Shown piece by piece: positions 5,578-6,393 of a stretch of DNA of 6,393 bases. Every line of letters starts with the position of its first letter. Position 1 is the stretch's first letter. The position numbers and the translations under genes are program-made. Origin of the DNA: Gammaproteobacteria bacterium (lineage in GTDB: Bacteria > Pseudomonadota > Gammaproteobacteria > Pseudomonadales > UBA3067); contig JAHRVS010000353.1 in assembly GCA_019090565.1 (NCBI GenBank), positions 1 to 6,393 on the forward strand, given 5' to 3'. The notes under the pieces are model-generated. The model saw nothing but the letters and a program-made list of their open reading frames with translations, made no database searches and had not been told where the DNA came from.

Positions 5578-6393
5578 ATGCATTTTCCATTATACCCAAA
5601 CTTTCCAAATAAAAATGAAGATGATGAATACCTCAGTGGTCTAGCCGAAATACCTGTTAACCCAGTCTTTATCATGGGCTTGCATCGATCTGGCACGACG
5701 TTTCTCTATGATTCTATATCTCGGTGTTTTCCCGTCGCAAACCTGTCACTTTACGATATTTTCTTTTATAACCGGCTTCTTAAAAACCGCCATGAAGGGA
5801 AAGAAAATGCGGACCGAGAACACCTCAACCGGGTATTTCGAAGCTTGGGAATAACTGACCGCAGGCTCGATTCCGTCTGGGTTGAAGACAAAACCGTTGA
5901 AGAGTATGGCTGGCTGCTCCGCAACGAGAGTTACCATATTTCCATCCACAAAACGAACAAAGATTACTTTGCACAAATTTGTCAAAAACTGCTGGCCATC
6001 AATCCTGATGCTAAGTCTGTTCTCATGAAAAACCCCTGGGATACGGGCAATGCAAAGCAAATTCTGGAGTGGTTTCCTAACGCGCGTTTCATCTATATAA
6101 CGCGAGACCCCATATTTATACTCAATAGCCAAATGAATGCATTTCTAACCCTAACCACGGGTAGCCAACCCTTCCAAACAATGCTCGTAGACAATTTCAA
6201 AGCACCGGGGGGCGCATTAGCAATACAAGCGTTCTATGGTGTATGGAAGGTAGTAAGAGGAATGAAATCCCTACTGGGTGATGCGGTATTTTCTGCCTTT
6301 ACACGCCCCTTCACAGCCATAGCCGTTAAGGACCAGTTATCCGATTACTATAACGACCTTAAGACGCTGCCCAAAGACAGCTTTATTAACCTC
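5578..6393 (+). CDS. Sulfotransferase family protein, Sulfotransfer_3 type (3' end outside window)
   Basis: The frame runs 272 codons from ATG to the window edge without a stop. Residues 30-43 (VFIMGLHRSGTTFL) form the 5'-phosphosulfate-binding loop of PAPS-dependent sulfotransferases. Residues 166-184 (FPNARFIYITRDP...S) give the 3'-phosphate-binding element, with Arg176 and Ser184 at the usual spacing of eight. VLMKNPWDT before it matches the L-K-x-P stretch of the PF13469 (Sulfotransfer_3) family. The enzyme should move sulfate from PAPS to a hydroxyl or amine of an acceptor that the sequence does not reveal; polysaccharides, lipids or small metabolites are all possible. An in-frame TGA at 5569-5571 makes this ATG the first start, though no good Shine-Dalgarno sequence precedes it. 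No signal peptide or clear membrane segment is seen at the N-terminus. No PAPS-synthesis or glycosyltransferase genes lie in the window. Confidence 0.88.
   Translation, partial: MHFPLYPNFPNKNEDDEYLSGLAEIPVNPVFIMGLHRSGTTFLYDSISRCFPVANLSLYDIFFYNRLLKNRHEGKENADREHLNRVFRSLGITDRRLDSVWVEDKTVEEYGWLLRNESYHISIHKTNKDYFAQICQKLLAINPDAKSVLMKNPWDTGNAKQILEWFPNARFIYITRDPIFILNSQMNAFLTLTTGSQPFQTMLVDNFKAPGGALAIQAFYGVWKVVRGMKSLLGDAVFSAFTRPFTAIAVKDQLSDYYNDLKTLPKDSFINL

Noticed and set aside
5746..6132. 128-codon minus-strand frame
   Set aside because: It lies entirely antisense to the sulfotransferase, whose conserved motifs on the plus strand leave no doubt about the coding strand.

Overview
The window looks like chromosome of a marine-type gammaproteobacterium. 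The clearest pointers are a well-conserved DUF1820 protein, which I know mainly from Gammaproteobacteria, moderate GC, and long intergenic stretches filled with decayed dispersed repeats of a kind I associate with Saccharophagus/Teredinibacter-like genomes. The genus-level placement is an inference and should be held loosely. No tRNA, rRNA, CRISPR array, transposase or phage gene is visible.

Layout. Bases 3-83 hold the last 26 codons of a plus-strand gene whose sequence fits the end of a rhodanese-like domain. It converges on a minus-strand gene (200-1381) for a secreted MORN-repeat protein with a Pro/Lys/Val linker and an unrecognised C-terminal domain; a stem-loop with a T-rich tail lies just after its stop. 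A 770-base stretch (1382-2151) without a convincing gene follows. A small unrecognised minus-strand gene (2152-2349) comes next, with a good ribosome binding site and a perfect dyad upstream. Then two related repeat blocks (2447-2773 and 3391-3679) bracket the minus-strand DUF1820 gene (2957-3286). Each block is one copy of a degenerate ~100-155 bp repeat followed within about 5 bases by one MITE-like element; the first MITE is intact, with 20/21-base terminal inverted repeats and TTAA at both ends. A third degenerate copy of the first repeat (3857-3967) precedes the plus-strand genes.

The right part carries three plus-strand genes: a 96-residue DUF6812-like protein (4020-4310), a TVP38/TMEM64 (SNARE-associated/VTT) membrane protein (4620-5273, probably starting upstream at a non-AUG codon), and the first 272 codons of a sulfotransferase (5578 to the window end). 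Gaps of 255-310 bases separate them, so they are probably independent units rather than one operon, and nothing ties them into a shared pathway.

No strong case for a new multi-gene system can be made here. The points most worth following are the start of the TVP38 gene (a ribosome binding site placed correctly before ATA, with no ATG/GTG/TTG available), the repeated pairing of two repeat families around the DUF1820 gene, and a micro-ORF with a perfect Shine-Dalgarno sequence inside the MITE.
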